Assembly: GCA_934047225.1 (NCBI GenBank)
Contig: OW203991.1
Coordinates: forward strand, 1,612,001 to 1,676,000
Reading direction: 5' to 3'
Length of the DNA stretch: 64,000 nt
From: Ypsolopha sequella
Lineage: Eukaryota > Arthropoda > Insecta > Lepidoptera > Ypsolophidae
The position numbers and the translations under genes were made by a program. This document shows positions 22,830 to 33,284 of the stretch, one piece after another. Under the pieces are notes generated by a model that made no database searches, was not told the origin of the DNA, and saw only the letters and a list, made by a program, of their open reading frames with translations. Numbering within the stretch: position 1 is the first letter of the stretch; each line of letters starts with the position of its first letter.

Positions 22830-22904
22830 ATGCACGGCGGTGCAAAGGAAAAGGAAAATTTGCTTGCCATTTTTCACAAATATTTTCGTAAACGTGCTTT
22901 GTGA
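22830..22904 (+). CDS. 24-codon upstream ORF, in frame with the next gene
   Basis: ATG at 22830 begins MHGGAKEKENLLAIFHKYF and stops with TGA at 22902-22904, twelve bases before the ATG at 22917. Both ORFs are in the same frame, so only this TGA separates them. It may be a regulatory uORF, or the 5' part of a longer protein broken by a nonsense change. Confidence 0.35.
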   Translation: MHGGAKEKENLLAIFHKYFRKRAL

Positions 22905-22916
22905 TTCTTTTCAAAA

Positions 22917-23180
22917 ATGTCGACTTCAAGTTATTCTAAAGAGCCGAATTCGACGCCGCAGGAAATACTTACTGATGCACAGATTAAACTAAAATTGAAA
23001 GAAAAATACATGCTAGCTTTTCAATGCACAGTAAAGAGCAAAAATAGTATTGACATCAAAACTGATTTCAACCTAAGTCACAAATCCAAGGGTTTGTCAC
23101 CAAATGACGTTGAAAAGTTTTTGAAAGAAGGTCCAGATAGCCAGTACCTGGCAACAATGGTATTGTTGATCGAAGGCTAA
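22917..23180 (+). CDS. Small intronless protein of unknown function (87 aa)
   Basis: The ATG has a good context (CAAAATGTC). Codon choice is varied and unlike the flanks. The protein begins MSTSSYSKEPNSTPQEI, has a lysine-rich helix (QIKLKLKEKYMLAFQC), a polar middle (TVKSKNSIDIKTDFN) and a C-terminal segment LSPNDVEKFLKEGPDSQYLA ending in TMVLLIEG. It lacks a signal peptide and transmembrane segment. I do not recognise the family. It lies between two copies of MITE B (22449 and 23766). It could be a true short gene, or a retrocopy; no clear poly-A tract is seen. No strong AATAAA immediately follows the TAA. Confidence 0.6.
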   Translation: MSTSSYSKEPNSTPQEILTDAQIKLKLKEKYMLAFQCTVKSKNSIDIKTDFNLSHKSKGLSPNDVEKFLKEGPDSQYLATMVLLIEG

Positions 23181-23765
23181 ACCATGTTTTTATACTTTAT
23201 TTATATGATATTTTACTTGACTTTTTCCTCGTAAGTGTGTTGAAAACTCCTTATGAAACACGTGAGCACTGGTCGTTACACACAAGGCTTGCAGTCCGAG
23301 CCCAAATGTCGACTATTAAAATACCTACTTATAAATCTCATAATAATTACAGCAAGGTATCTTAAAGTGCACTTTATCTAGATAAAAATACGTGCTTAGA
23401 AGTTACTTCTAAAATTTTTCCTTTATACAGACAAACTAATAGCCAAATACCAGCCAGCAGAGTCTCAAAAGTGAGGAAAGTTTCTCCAATAAGGCTATAT
23501 CTAAACCTCTATTCGTTTTTGTGACATTGATTGAGCCTTCACAATCTACAAACTGTCAGCATCCCTAAGTTCTGCTTACAACTTTACAGTCAGCAAAAAG
23601 GTCACAGACATCTTTGTGTCTACCACAAAACGATGTATAAACCGAATCAAAAGACCTTGGTAATAAAAATGGTGACTGAAACTATCCACCTCTTACTTTC
23701 ACACTATCTCTGGTTATACTCGCACATGGAAATACAGATAGCATTAAAAACAATAGCAGTCAATG
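23181..23765. other. Unassigned sequence
   Basis: No element seen. An 88-codon frame at 23531-23797 runs into MITE B and has no coding character. Confidence 0.35.
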
Positions 23766-23922
23766 GTGTCGATTCGGCACAACACAACTTAACTTAATTG
23801 ACAGGACTAACCTTATTTTGAACGTCTTGTCTTTGCCTTTTCGATACAGAAAGAAAAAGACAGAACGCTTAACTTAAGTTTAGTCCTGTCAAATAAGTTA
23901 AAACGTGTTACATCGAATCAAT
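23766..23922. mobile_element. Foldback MITE, family B, copy 2
   Basis: GTCGATTCGGCACAACACAAC..AATTGACAGGACTAA faces TTTAGTCCTGTCAAATAAG and TACATCGAATCA. Internal CTTTTCGATACAGAAAG as in copy 3. Confidence 0.85.
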
Positions 23923-23992
23923 TTAATGTGTATATTGTCGATTGCTAAAATCCTATACTGTGACGTGAATATGTCAGGTATGTGTTTGGTCT

Positions 23993-24034
23993 ATCCTGAC
24001 CAACGAACTAAAATTTTAGTTCGTTGATCCTGAC
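23993..24034. mobile_element. 26-bp perfect palindrome between 8-bp direct repeats
   Basis: ATCCTGAC at 23993-24000 and again at 24027-24034 bracket a perfectly self-complementary 26-mer (24001-24026) with half-site CAACGAACTAAAA. An 8-bp duplication is typical of hAT-superfamily insertion, so this looks like a minimal insertion consisting only of two element ends. Confidence 0.7.
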
Positions 24035-24905
24035 AGTACAGCCAAAGCGAGCAGACATTTTGAATACCAAGGTCTTTTGACTCAAGTTATATCAGTTTTG
24101 TACATCGATCAACCCCCATGTGACCTCCTGGTGACTTGAAAACTGTCCAGTCTACTGATTTATTATTTATACCGACAAGCTGAAAGTACAATTTGTGTCT
24201 TTTGTTTGTTTGTGCCCTTTGTAATTCGCCTAGATTAAATTATATTAAGGTATGTTAATACGAAAACAATTTCAAGATTTTGGTTTAATAATCTGTATTT
24301 AGAACTTGTGGTCCAAAAAACCTCATGGTGATGGATATTTTAACGAAAAAGCTGCAATTTCCATTTAACTTCGTATGGTGTCACTTGAGAAAAGGCTGTT
24401 TAGAAGTGTGTACTTTGCTATCAAGATAAATTTATAGGTAATAATTTGCTTCCGACTGATATGACAGATGAGAAGACAGAGAGAGACAGGCCACTTTTCT
24501 ATAAGTAATCACACATCACAGTCAGTATAATGTCTAAAATGCCCCAAGTGACCTCATATCTGAAATTCATTTTAAAAAATAATAAAATTAAAAAAAAAAA
24601 AAATTGTTATTAAGCTACATATGGGAATTGCGTTCAAAAATTTTAAATTTCATGAGCAACATCGTGTAATAATGTTATTAATCTTCCGTCACAAAAATTA
24701 CCATAGCATAGCTTTGGTGGGAAAATATTCCCAAGGAAAAACAATAAATAAAACACTTGCCCACAGCTTGCCTAATACAACATTTACAATGGGTTCTATA
24801 GGTTAAACGTCAGTCGCTTAGCACAAAGTGCATAACTTAATTTTGTATTTCTTGTTTAGAAGTTAAAAATTGAAAAACATTTTGATATGTGGCAGTTAAC
24901 ACCAA
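24035..24905. other. Unassigned AT-rich sequence
   Basis: No gene or repeat recognised; poly-A near 24592-24602. Confidence 0.35.
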
Positions 24906-24908
24906 TAA

Positions 24909-25062
24909 TTCAGTATTAGTGAGGTTTGTAAGGCATGAATTTCAAATTTAATGGACAATTAGTCATCATCTGGTCCAAGCAAAGTTAAAACAGCATTTAA
25001 GAAGATCATGACTAATTGTACAATTTTCAAACTCCCGCTTTATAAACCTCACTAATACTGAA
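24909..25062. mobile_element. Foldback MITE (TTCAGTATTAGTGAGG type)
   Basis: Left CAGTATTAGTGAGGTTTGTAA..GGACAATTAGTCATC; right GATCATGACTAATTGTAC..TTTATAAACCTCACTAATACTG. Single copy in this window. Confidence 0.8.
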
Positions 25063-25079
25063 CTACATATTATATGTTT

Positions 25080-25270
25080 TTAGGGTTCCGTACCTCAAAA
25101 TTAAAAAACTTTATAGGTTCACTTTGTTGTCCGTCTGTCTGTCTATCCGTCTGCCGAGACCCTGTCTCTCAGGCCCCGTGTGAGATGTCAAGTTGAAACA
25201 GATACCTTCTACATATACCTCCTCTTACGGTGCTGTAAAAAATCAGGCTTCAAACCCAACACAAAAAAGT
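25080..25270. repeat. GGGTTCCGTAC family fragment
   Basis: TTTAGGGTTCCGTACCTC, then TTGTCCGTCTGTCTGTCT and GAGATGTCAAGTTGAAAC; inverted internal tract relative to 22028-22319. Confidence 0.55.
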
Positions 25271-25536
25271 TATTGTCCTTTACATAGTTAATCAATTTCA
25301 TACACATTTGCTCACCATAAAAACCTATAGGGCACTTCCGGTAGACTTAGAAACTGGAAATATCACAATCTTATAGCACACGTATAGGAAAAAGTGTGAA
25401 AGTTATCTATTTTTAATTATTAGGAAATTATATTAGACCAACTTAATTTGACCCTCTAAATACATAGACATGAGTAGATCATAAGTGTGAAGTTAAGTTG
25501 GTTAATAATAACTGGAAGTGGAAGTCTTTTAAAATC

Positions 25537-25930
25537 TTTTCAATGCAAGTGCTCGTAAAGGCCCACTTTTTATGCATCAAAACCGAACAGAAAGTCGATT
25601 ATTTTTCCCTAGGGCTTTATTATTATTATTTTTTTTTTATTTATTTACAATGGTTGGCTAACCTGCAGCCTTTCCTATGTACCATAAATGTCATACTTGT
25701 TTTTCCACTTTTTAACGGCTCTGGATACCTAGTCCTTTTGAGCCAATTACAATTTAAAGTTCACAAAATTATATTTGTTTTATTTCCTCACACTATGCAT
25801 TGAAAAACGTAGTATGATACACGGGCGTAAGAGCAATAAATTACTCGGTTACGTTAAAAACACTTGCTACGCTCGTGTTTTAAATCGTCCTCGTAATTTA
25901 TTCCTTTGCGCCCTTGTAGCATAAACTACT
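25537..25930 (+). mobile_element. Foldback MITE, family C, copy 1
   Basis: Two inverted pairs: TTTTCAATGCA (25537) with TGCATTGAAAAA (25795), and ACGGGCGTAAGAGCAATAAA with ATTTATTCCTTTGCGCCC. Internal landmarks GGCCCACTTTTTATGCATC and TGGTTGGCTAACCTGCAGC. Copies: 29467-29858 (+), 34437-34830 (-), 53700-54111 (-). No coding capacity. Confidence 0.85.
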
Positions 25931-26561
25931 ATTTAAGTCTTTTAAACTACCTATATATATTTTTAAAATAAAACAGTTATTGTACCTACGTACCGACCGT
26001 CTGCACATTTATACTCGTAACAAATATTTTTCTGGCCCGTTTCCGCACGAGCCTCTTTAATTCAAGGCACATAAAGTCGATGAAACATTAAAACGAGTGC
26101 CTTAAAATAACCTTTTGTCCAGCTTTTCATCAACTTTCATAGCCAGTTGTGCCTAATTAAACCCAATGGAGGGCAGAAGGAATTTCCCTGAACAAAATTG
26201 AACGTTGAACGTTGAACGAGGACATTAAAGATTATTCAGTTTTCAGCACCAGCTCGGGTTTGCTCGGAAACCCTCGGGTACCCTCGGTGATAAGGTAACC
26301 CCAGCTATCAACACTAGAAACTGATGAAATTCAAAATTTGAATTGTAGAATCCTGGGTCTTTATAGTGTAGCCAAGGTCCTTGCGTCAATTGTTTGGAAG
26401 ATACCTTGGACAAGTAAATGTTTGTATTAGTTATTTGTTTATTATTATTTCGTATAAAAGTAATTGATCATGAATTTTTCGAGTTTTTTAGGGCAGTAGC
26501 ACAGAAATAATAATTATTACAATATATCTGTGGGTGGTGGACACAACCGTATACATGCTGA

Positions 26562-27270
26562 CTAGTGCCATAAGGTCGCATCCATCACAAGGGTTAAAAA
26601 TAAGAACCCAAAATTCATTTCCAATCTGATATACTCATAAATACGAAAATTATGTTTATCGTTTCCATATACTGCAAAAAGTACACCCACAGCCTTAAGC
26701 CATACAATTCTAACGTGTAACGAATTTTCTGTCAAATCAAAGGCTTCAAGTACCCAGTAGAGCCCAGTGGGCGCATACATTACTTACAGTAAGACAACTG
26801 TAAGGGCATGTACAATATAAGAATAACAGAGGAGCAACCGAGGGACCTGAGTGACAGTTTGTTTTAGCCTGCCTTTTACCGTCACACACTGCCCGGGGTT
26901 GCCTTTCTTATTCCCATATTGCTCTAGACGAAAAGTTTTTTTGTAATACAAAATCTTTGATGTCACGTTTACATTTGCATTATTTGTTTCAGTTTTAGTG
27001 TTCCGTACTGCATCAATGTTTCTCAGGAAGTCAAAATTAATATCAAATACTAAAATAATAGTTTCATTCATACAAAAATCAAGTTTATTGCTTTGCGAAA
27101 TAAAAAGATTCAACCTTTCCACGCGTATTTTATTATTTAAAATCCCACCCACTGCCTCATTATCAAAACCAAGATCTCGGTCACCAACAATCTTGAAACC
27201 AGGTACGGATGGAGGTGATTTGGTGCAAATAGTTAAAGGAATAAATTCGAAAATCAAACAGTTCTAATTC
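26562..27270 (-). pseudogene. Gene-like frame of about 230 codons with one internal TAA (unknown)
   Basis: From an acceptor-like CACATAGAATTAG the frame runs CLIFEFIPLTICTKSPPS, VPGFKIVGDRDLGFDNEA, NKLDFCMNETIILVFDIN, KILYYKKTFRLEQYGNKKG and VPRLLLCYSYIVHALTVVLL to a TAA (26786-26784). In the same frame it reopens as MYAPTGLYWVLEAFDLTEN..FGFLFLTLVMDATLWH to 26562. The TAA overlaps a strong donor, ACT|GTAAGT, so the first part may be an exon with the rest as intron or an alternative end. A chance frame this long is unlikely in DNA so rich in A and T. I recognise no domain. Confidence 0.35.
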
Positions 27271-27274
27271 TATG

Positions 27275-28058
27275 TGGAATAATACTTGGCAATAATTATT
27301 AATTATTATTATTGCCAGGATCATGGACCGATTTTTTTTTTAATATTAATGCTTTTAAAATTTGTTTCTAATTTTATTTCTAGTTGGTAATGCACTCTTA
27401 TAATAATAAGAGTATTTCAAGCGATGGATTTCGCAATAAAAAGATATAATCATAATACTTGACAAGTTTTCTTTGCAACTTCTTCAATATATTTTGATCG
27501 TAAAAAAATATATTTTTGTTCAAATTATTCAACTTACTAATAACTTATTTGACATACCGTTACGGAACCCCCACGGCTCGCGTCATACTCGCAGTTGACC
27601 GTTTTTATTTTAAATTTAGAAATAAATCTGCTAAAAATATCCTCCATTACGTTTAATTAAACATAATTCCGTGTAAGCTTTAATCCAATTGTTTTAATCA
27701 TTATTATAATTCGTTAAATAAATGGGTCATTATGACCTAATTGTGGGTTAAAACCAAATTTCGATATCAGATATTTTCAACACTATACAGTGCCTCCAAT
27801 TATGGTTTTTATACCTACTTTAGTTAAAACTAAATTGTTTTTGTATTTCAATGTAGGTTTATAAATCATTTATCTATTTTATTTTTTGCTTATTAGAGAT
27901 ATAAATAAATTTTGATTCAGGTCAAAGTAATTAGAACAAAGTTTAAACGTCCATTTTGTTTTAACTGTTGTTAATTCTTTTAATTATACCGGAATATAAA
28001 TTTAATTGTAGTTGAAATTAGACAATGAGATGGAAAATAAATATTAAGAACAAAGAAC
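27275..28058. other. Unassigned AT-rich sequence
   Basis: A hairpin GGCAATAATTATT..AATAATTATTGCC-like lies near 27288-27317. No gene seen. Confidence 0.35.
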
Positions 28059-28265
28059 ATGACGCAACCAACTCAGTTGTGGGCGTGGCTAAATGTCATG
28101 CTGTTTCATTTCGCTACAATATGCACGCTCCATGAAACTTGCGAAGATAATAAGAGCGTGCTGATTTCGTCGCGGGCGCAAAAAGAAAACTTGTTTCTAG
28201 AGAAACATGATATTGGCAAGATTGTGGACATTTTCAAACATTATTTTATAGATAAAATAATTTAG
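28059..28265 (+). CDS. Candidate small secreted protein (68 aa)
   Basis: ATG context AACATGAC. The N-terminus has a hydrophobic core (LWAWLNVMLFHFATICTL) that fits a signal peptide, followed by a charged mature part (CEDNKSVLISSRAQKENLF, KHDIGKIVDIFKHYFIDK). Two cysteines flank the presumptive cleavage region. Codon use looks coding. An AATAAA at about 28310 lies some 45 bases after the TAG. I do not recognise the family. It could also be a first exon read through to a chance stop. Confidence 0.35.
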   Translation: MTQPTQLWAWLNVMLFHFATICTLHETCEDNKSVLISSRAQKENLFLEKHDIGKIVDIFKHYFIDKII

Positions 28266-28974
28266 TAAAACAAAATTATACTTAAATAACATTAAAAACC
28301 TACCTACAAAATAAATCTTGCCTAAAACTAACCTAAAACCCTTATAAAACCAATAGCTAATAAAAATAAACTAAACCTAATAAAACATCCTATCTAGATC
28401 GCCACCGTTATGTGGAAGGGTACCTAGAAGGCTGTCAGCGTTTCCTCTTCGAAACATTATTTTTAGTTATTAATAATTTCTAGATAACATCAAGATCGAT
28501 TTTTGACTCGTATTAATTTTTTGATTTTATCTAAAACAATAAACGCTACGTATTTTTGGGGTTTGTTTATATGTAAGATATTACTCAAATATATACCTAG
28601 ATAATTTTAATGAACTCAGCCTAAAATATTATAAGAAATAAACTTCCATAGACACAATGTAGTGATAGCGTTTGTATGGAGGTTTGCATGTAACGACGAC
28701 GCCTCTTAAACATGGAATCCAAAAAAAGTACAGGAAATATACTTTAAATAAAACCATAGCTAAAGCGAGTTATAACGAGTGTAAATAGATAGGTATATTG
28801 AAACTAAACTGTATAGTCTACTGATCATACTGAACCACTTTCTCAAAGTAGCATACCTCGTTCTCTTTCCATCCGAATTTTGAATAAAACTTGATAAAAC
28901 ATAATAAAATTTGAATAACTATACGTATGAACTATTATTGAAATTAAATGTCATTGAAAAGCGGGTTTAGCAAT

Positions 28975-29050
28975 TGAGGACTGTGATTTGCATTTCATAG
29001 TTCACATCTGTGAACACCTCTGGCACCCCCTCGGAGATTCATATCATGAC
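28975..29050 (+). repeat. SINE body fragment
   Basis: TGATTTGCATTTCATAGTTCAC..CACCCCCTCGGAGATTCAT matches the body of the SINE copies at 39440-39625 and 52560-52745. Confidence 0.6.
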
Positions 29051-29466
29051 GATATGTTATGTTATAGGCATCAACCAAAGACACTCTCACCAGCTCTTTA
29101 CTCCACAGCTTCACTTCGTACCGTTCCGTGGAAGTTTCTAATACTCCGCAACTAATTGTTGAAATTATATCCGTCGCCTAATACGTTACCTCATTTCCCA
29201 ATTTTTTTCTTTTTAATATCATGTGTGCAAAAATATTCTTGAGTATATTTATATATATCAGTATTACCACAAGTAGTTTATTTTTGTTGTTATTTTATTT
29301 GTCTCCTTTATTTTTAATAGTTGCAGAATGCCAACTTCAATGAAAATTAATTGGACTTTATTTTGTTCCAGCTATTTCGTACTCTGAAAAGGTCTACAAC
29401 AAACAGTTGCTACATCTGCTGCTACCAAAAGAAATAAATCTTAAAAAAAGAAAGAAATCATTTGTT

Positions 29467-29858
29467 ATTTTTCAATGCATGTGCTCGTAAAGGCCCACTT
29501 TTTATGCATCAAAACCGAACAGAGAGTCGATTATTTTGCCCTAGGGCTTTATTATTTTTTTTTTTTTATTTGTATGCAATGGTTGGCTAACCTGCAGCCT
29601 TTCCTGTGTACCATAGATGTTATACTTTTTTTTCCACTGTTTAACGGCTCTGGATAAAATCCTTTTGAGCCAATCATAATTGAAAGTTCACAAGATTATA
29701 TTTGTTTTCATTTCCTCACACTATGCATTGAAAAACGTAGTAAAACACGGGAGTAAAAGCAATAAATTACTCGGTTACGTTTAAAATACTCGCTACGCTC
29801 GTGTTTTAAATCGTCCTCGTAATTTATTCCTTTTCGCCCTAGTAGCATAAACTACTAT
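29467..29858 (+). mobile_element. Foldback MITE, family C, copy 2
   Basis: TTTTCAATGCATGTGCTCG to GCATAAACTACT; colinear with copy 1 including AACCGAACAGAGAGTCG. Confidence 0.85.
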
Positions 29859-29973
29859 TAGTTGTTTTATTTTACATTTGTTCATTTATTTATATCTTAT
29901 TGAATTTGTCTTGTTCTGTATATTTAATTTTAAGTCTGAATGAGGCTAACGTATAATGGCTCCGAAGAGTCGA

Positions 29974-30186
29974 TCACATCCGTGTATTATTGGAAAACGA
30001 GTAACGCAAAGCAAAATGTTTTGCAGCAGTATGCTGACAATAACACCGTTTTCTTGCTTTTCTAGGGCGGCCTGGTCGAGCTGTACCTTCCACTTGCGCA
30101 CCATAAATATCTTTCGTCACACTACTTTCATTCATCTTCTCTACATATCTAAACCACTGAAGCATTCCTTTTTCTATTCTGGTCAC
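29974..30186 (-). pseudogene. LINE C-terminal fragment
   Basis: Minus-strand frame reads MTRIEKGMLQWFRYVEKMNE and VEGTARPGRPRKARKRC. The W-F-VE-M and GRGRPRK arrangement is characteristic of the C-terminus of arthropod endonuclease-RT LINEs. Short and truncated at both ends. Confidence 0.65.
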
Positions 30187-30458
30187 TACATCTTATTTCA
30201 GGCCGCAACGATCCCTTATCGATATTTTTCACTCTGTCATTCAATTTATTGTTATTTTCGTCTATTGTAATAAAATAAAGTAGCTATTTATTTATTCAAC
30301 AACAAATTATTGTTGGTTATGGTAATGTTTTATCTAATAATGTATTAATGATATTACCATATATAACAATGAAGTAATTGCCTCGTAAGCAGCAATAGTA
30401 CATTGTTCACCGAGGGAAGAAAGGGGAACCGGACTTTCTCCCGAGTGATACGTAGTGC

Positions 30459-30857
30459 TTTATACTACACCTGCGAGGAAATAGTATAATTTTACTTTTA
30501 ATCAAGATACAATACAAGAAACCGACTGATTTGCGTGCGATTGTCACTTTTTATTTCCTTCTTATTTTTTATTATGTACAGGAAAAGCAAGTGGCCAGTA
30601 TCACTTTTCGAGTTTTATGTACGAGTTCGCAAAATAATACTGGCCACTTGGCCACTTGCTCAGTCTTTATGTTATTTAAAAAAAAAAACAGCACTTTAAC
30701 AATGGATTTGCATATACTTTTTCTGCCCGTTCAAGCACGTTAACAATGAATTTTCATACACTTTTTCCGCCCGCATATTTGTATGACAGTAATGACGTAT
30801 TTTCTGCATCGTTTTCAAAAAAGTAAGAAGGTGCTTTCCGAGCAGGTGTAGTATAAA
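30459..30857. mobile_element. Foldback element with 16-bp perfect terminal repeats
   Basis: TTTATACTACACCTGC (30459-30474) pairs exactly with the end at 30842-30857. Inside, AAGCAAGTGGCCAGTAT (about 30585) is inverted at 30643-30662, where GGCCACTT is duplicated. Single copy here. Confidence 0.75.
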
Positions 30858-31206
30858 ATATTTTAATGTCAATGTCAAGATTTTATTTAAAAAATAATAT
30901 TCTGTATCGTTTTTCCGAGTTCTTATAAGTACCTCTCATTTAAAGGCGACAAACAATGGATGAAAATATATAAACGAAAGGATATTTATGGGGTAATGAA
31001 GGCAGTTGTTTTTTAAATCTTGCATAAGTGTAACATTATACACATATATTATAGGTATATTCTTTTTATAGAAAAGTTGAACACTGTTATTTTATTCTCT
31101 TACTGTTTATACAAAAAAAAACATTCAATAAGTAAGTACTTCTTAAAGCTAAAATAGATTAAAACATACAAAACGCTTAGTTAATAACAATAACTTTCAT
31201 ATTTAC

Positions 31207-31395
31207 CTTAGAAAAGCTCATCCGACCCTCACAACACTACACCATCCTTTCACCAAAATTAATCTTTTACAAAAACTCCTTCAATAAAATCAGCCACACA
31301 AACCACAGATATCAGTTCACAGATAATTAAATCCAACGTTTCCACTAAAACACCACAATATTTCAGTCAGAAATACCGATAAACCAGTTATTGTC
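31207..31395 (-). other. Candidate 5' exon on the minus strand
   Basis: Minus-strand sequence running to TTCTAAG|GTAAAT, a good splice donor at 31206-31205. Just before it ATGAGCTTTTCTAAG could encode a five-residue start. The sequence is moderately balanced, without repeats, and lies directly downstream of the GC-rich island 31396-31550. It may be the first exon of a minus-strand gene; the frame at 27270-26562 is in the right orientation to be a later exon. This link is speculative. Confidence 0.3.
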
Positions 31396-31550
31396 TGACG
31401 GTATCGCGCCGTGTAGCGCTACGCCGGCACGAGTACAACGTGCTACGAGAGGTCTACGACTGCCGTCCTCCCCACCTCCCACTACCCAAGCCCTCATCTC
31501 CGCGTAGTCCCGTGCTACGCAACACGAAGGCTTCGGTTGTAGCGCACATA
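31396..31550 (-). promoter_or_regulatory. GC-rich promoter-like island
   Basis: A unique, CpG-rich stretch (CGTGTAGCGCTACGCCGGCAC, CGCGTAGTCCCGTGCTACGC) in otherwise AT-rich DNA. It contains no inverted ends or second copy, unlike the other GC-rich blocks (9.1, 43.1, 52.9 kb). Its place upstream of a candidate 5' exon suggests a promoter. Confidence 0.3.
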
Positions 31551-32780
31551 TTTTTTGCTTGTTTTTTGTAGTGGCTTATTTCGTTGCAGTTTTATGACAT
31601 TTTTATACAGCAGAATATTGTTATTCAAAGTATTTCAGAGGCACGTTTGCGGCTAGAAATATACTTATGTACATATTTATGTTGATAAGGGAATTTGTTT
31701 GGTTTATGTGCAAAAAATGTGTGCGGCATAACTTTGGGCTTATGTGAAGTGTTAATAAAACCAGATTTCAGGGAATAGCGGTAGGTCCTTGAGTCACATC
31801 TCCGACACCCTTCGGTGTCATGTCGTAACGTGTCAACCGTGACGTGTCCTGACAACACAAAACTTTAAACCATCAGAAGTAGGAGTCACGTCGTAGAACG
31901 TCGTAGAACGTCTTTTGTTGAAGGGAGAATCTGCTGCAGATAACCATTATGAACAACGATGAAGTGAACAAGTAACGAAATGCGCGGGCACATCCTTTTC
32001 GAACTAAAATTTTTACGTAGTATTCAATCTTCTGAATTTTAAGTTCAACTTTTTTATGTAAATGTAAGCCATATGGATAAGTTTCAATGTATATATTGTT
32101 AATTATTTTTTAAATCTGTATGTCATTGCTATTTGTCAGTTTTGAGAAACTGAAGACCTCATTTTAATTATTATTTCTATCGAGTGAACGTTTTTCAATC
32201 GCGTTTCTGTATTACAGAATTCTAGAAATGCTTTATTAATTTATAAAAACTATTAGTTTCATATTGAAAATAGTCAAAACGACTCCAAAAAGAGCCAATA
32301 TTATAATTCCTAACCTTTACAATATTGCAAAGTATTGCTTAATCAGTAAAGTAGATCCTAGCCACGATGAGTTTTGTTTTAGCAATAATGAGAATGAAGA
32401 GGGTTAAAATTGGTGTATCTTGAAACGGTTTTTGAAATAACGTACCTTTGTGTAAATTAATAATCTATGCTGTGTATTTTTTCACGTAAATTACTACGGC
32501 TCCGACATGAGACCTCTACAACTTTTTTTTAAAAGTATTAATCGAACAATACAGATACTTATTCCATACATAGAGGAAATTCTCTATGGTTCTAAAGAAC
32601 ATACGCACAATTCAAATTAAGAACCTCCTGTGATAAAATAAATTAACTTTAGATCTTGAGAAGTGTCAAGCGATTCTCATTTAGAATTTTCACTGTACAG
32701 ATGTTTCGGGTGTTCCCACTTTTTGTCCCCTAGACTTTATTTCTTGGAAATAAGAATTTGATTTGTTTAAGTAAACTTTA
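31551..32780. other. Unassigned; SINE scrap and a dispersed repeat
   Basis: TGAGTCACATCTCCGACACC and GGTGTCATGTCGTAACG (31790-31838) are SINE body. 32155-32215 repeats 2610-2670. No gene supported. Confidence 0.4.
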
Positions 32781-32783
32781 AAC

Positions 32784-32850
32784 TTTCGCAATTTTCACAC
32801 ATTATGAGTCTTATACTCATAATATGTGAAAATTGCGAAAGTCTAAAGTT
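32784..32850. repeat. Long hairpin, about 28-bp arms
   Basis: ACTTTCGCAATTTTCACAC..TTATGAG faces CTCATAATATGTG..AAAATTGCGAAAGT with a short loop near 32815. One mismatch in the arms. Confidence 0.85.
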
Positions 32851-33284
32851 CGGGTCTTAATTTGTTGATTTGTTTTATATATGTCGTGGGTTGATAATAG
32901 AATTGGGCAGATCGTAAAGTATGAAATCGAAAATATTTCACTAAAAGTCTAAAATACTCGTAGGTGCGACGACGAGTGGAGCGAAGCGGAGTGACGAGGA
33001 ACGTATAAGGTTTAAACGCAAATAAATTTGAGAAGCTAAGCAAAGCGGAGCGGAGTGAGGCAACCCCGCAAGCTTTTACAGCTGGGTAGATCATGGTATG
33101 CCTAATTCTACGATCTACCGACAACATAAACAGTGTCAGTGTTGTTATTTAATTTGATTTTAATTTGAGTTATATTAATTTGATTTTAATTAAAAACTGT
33201 ATGCCTGGAGACTACGAAACGATTGCTACTTCATAGCAATAAAAAAAAAGCAATTCATAGCAAATGGTGGCATAAATCAACGTT
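32851..33284. other. Unassigned; ACGACGAG..GCGAAGCGG motif
   Basis: ACGACGAGTGGAGCGAAGCGG and AGCGGAGCGGAGTGAGG (32962-33060) give a spurious minus-strand frame; related motif at 17582. Confidence 0.4.

Noticed and set aside
32843..33127. 94-codon minus-strand ORF
   Set aside because: Created by the GAGCGAAGCGGAG motif and a hairpin arm; no coding character.
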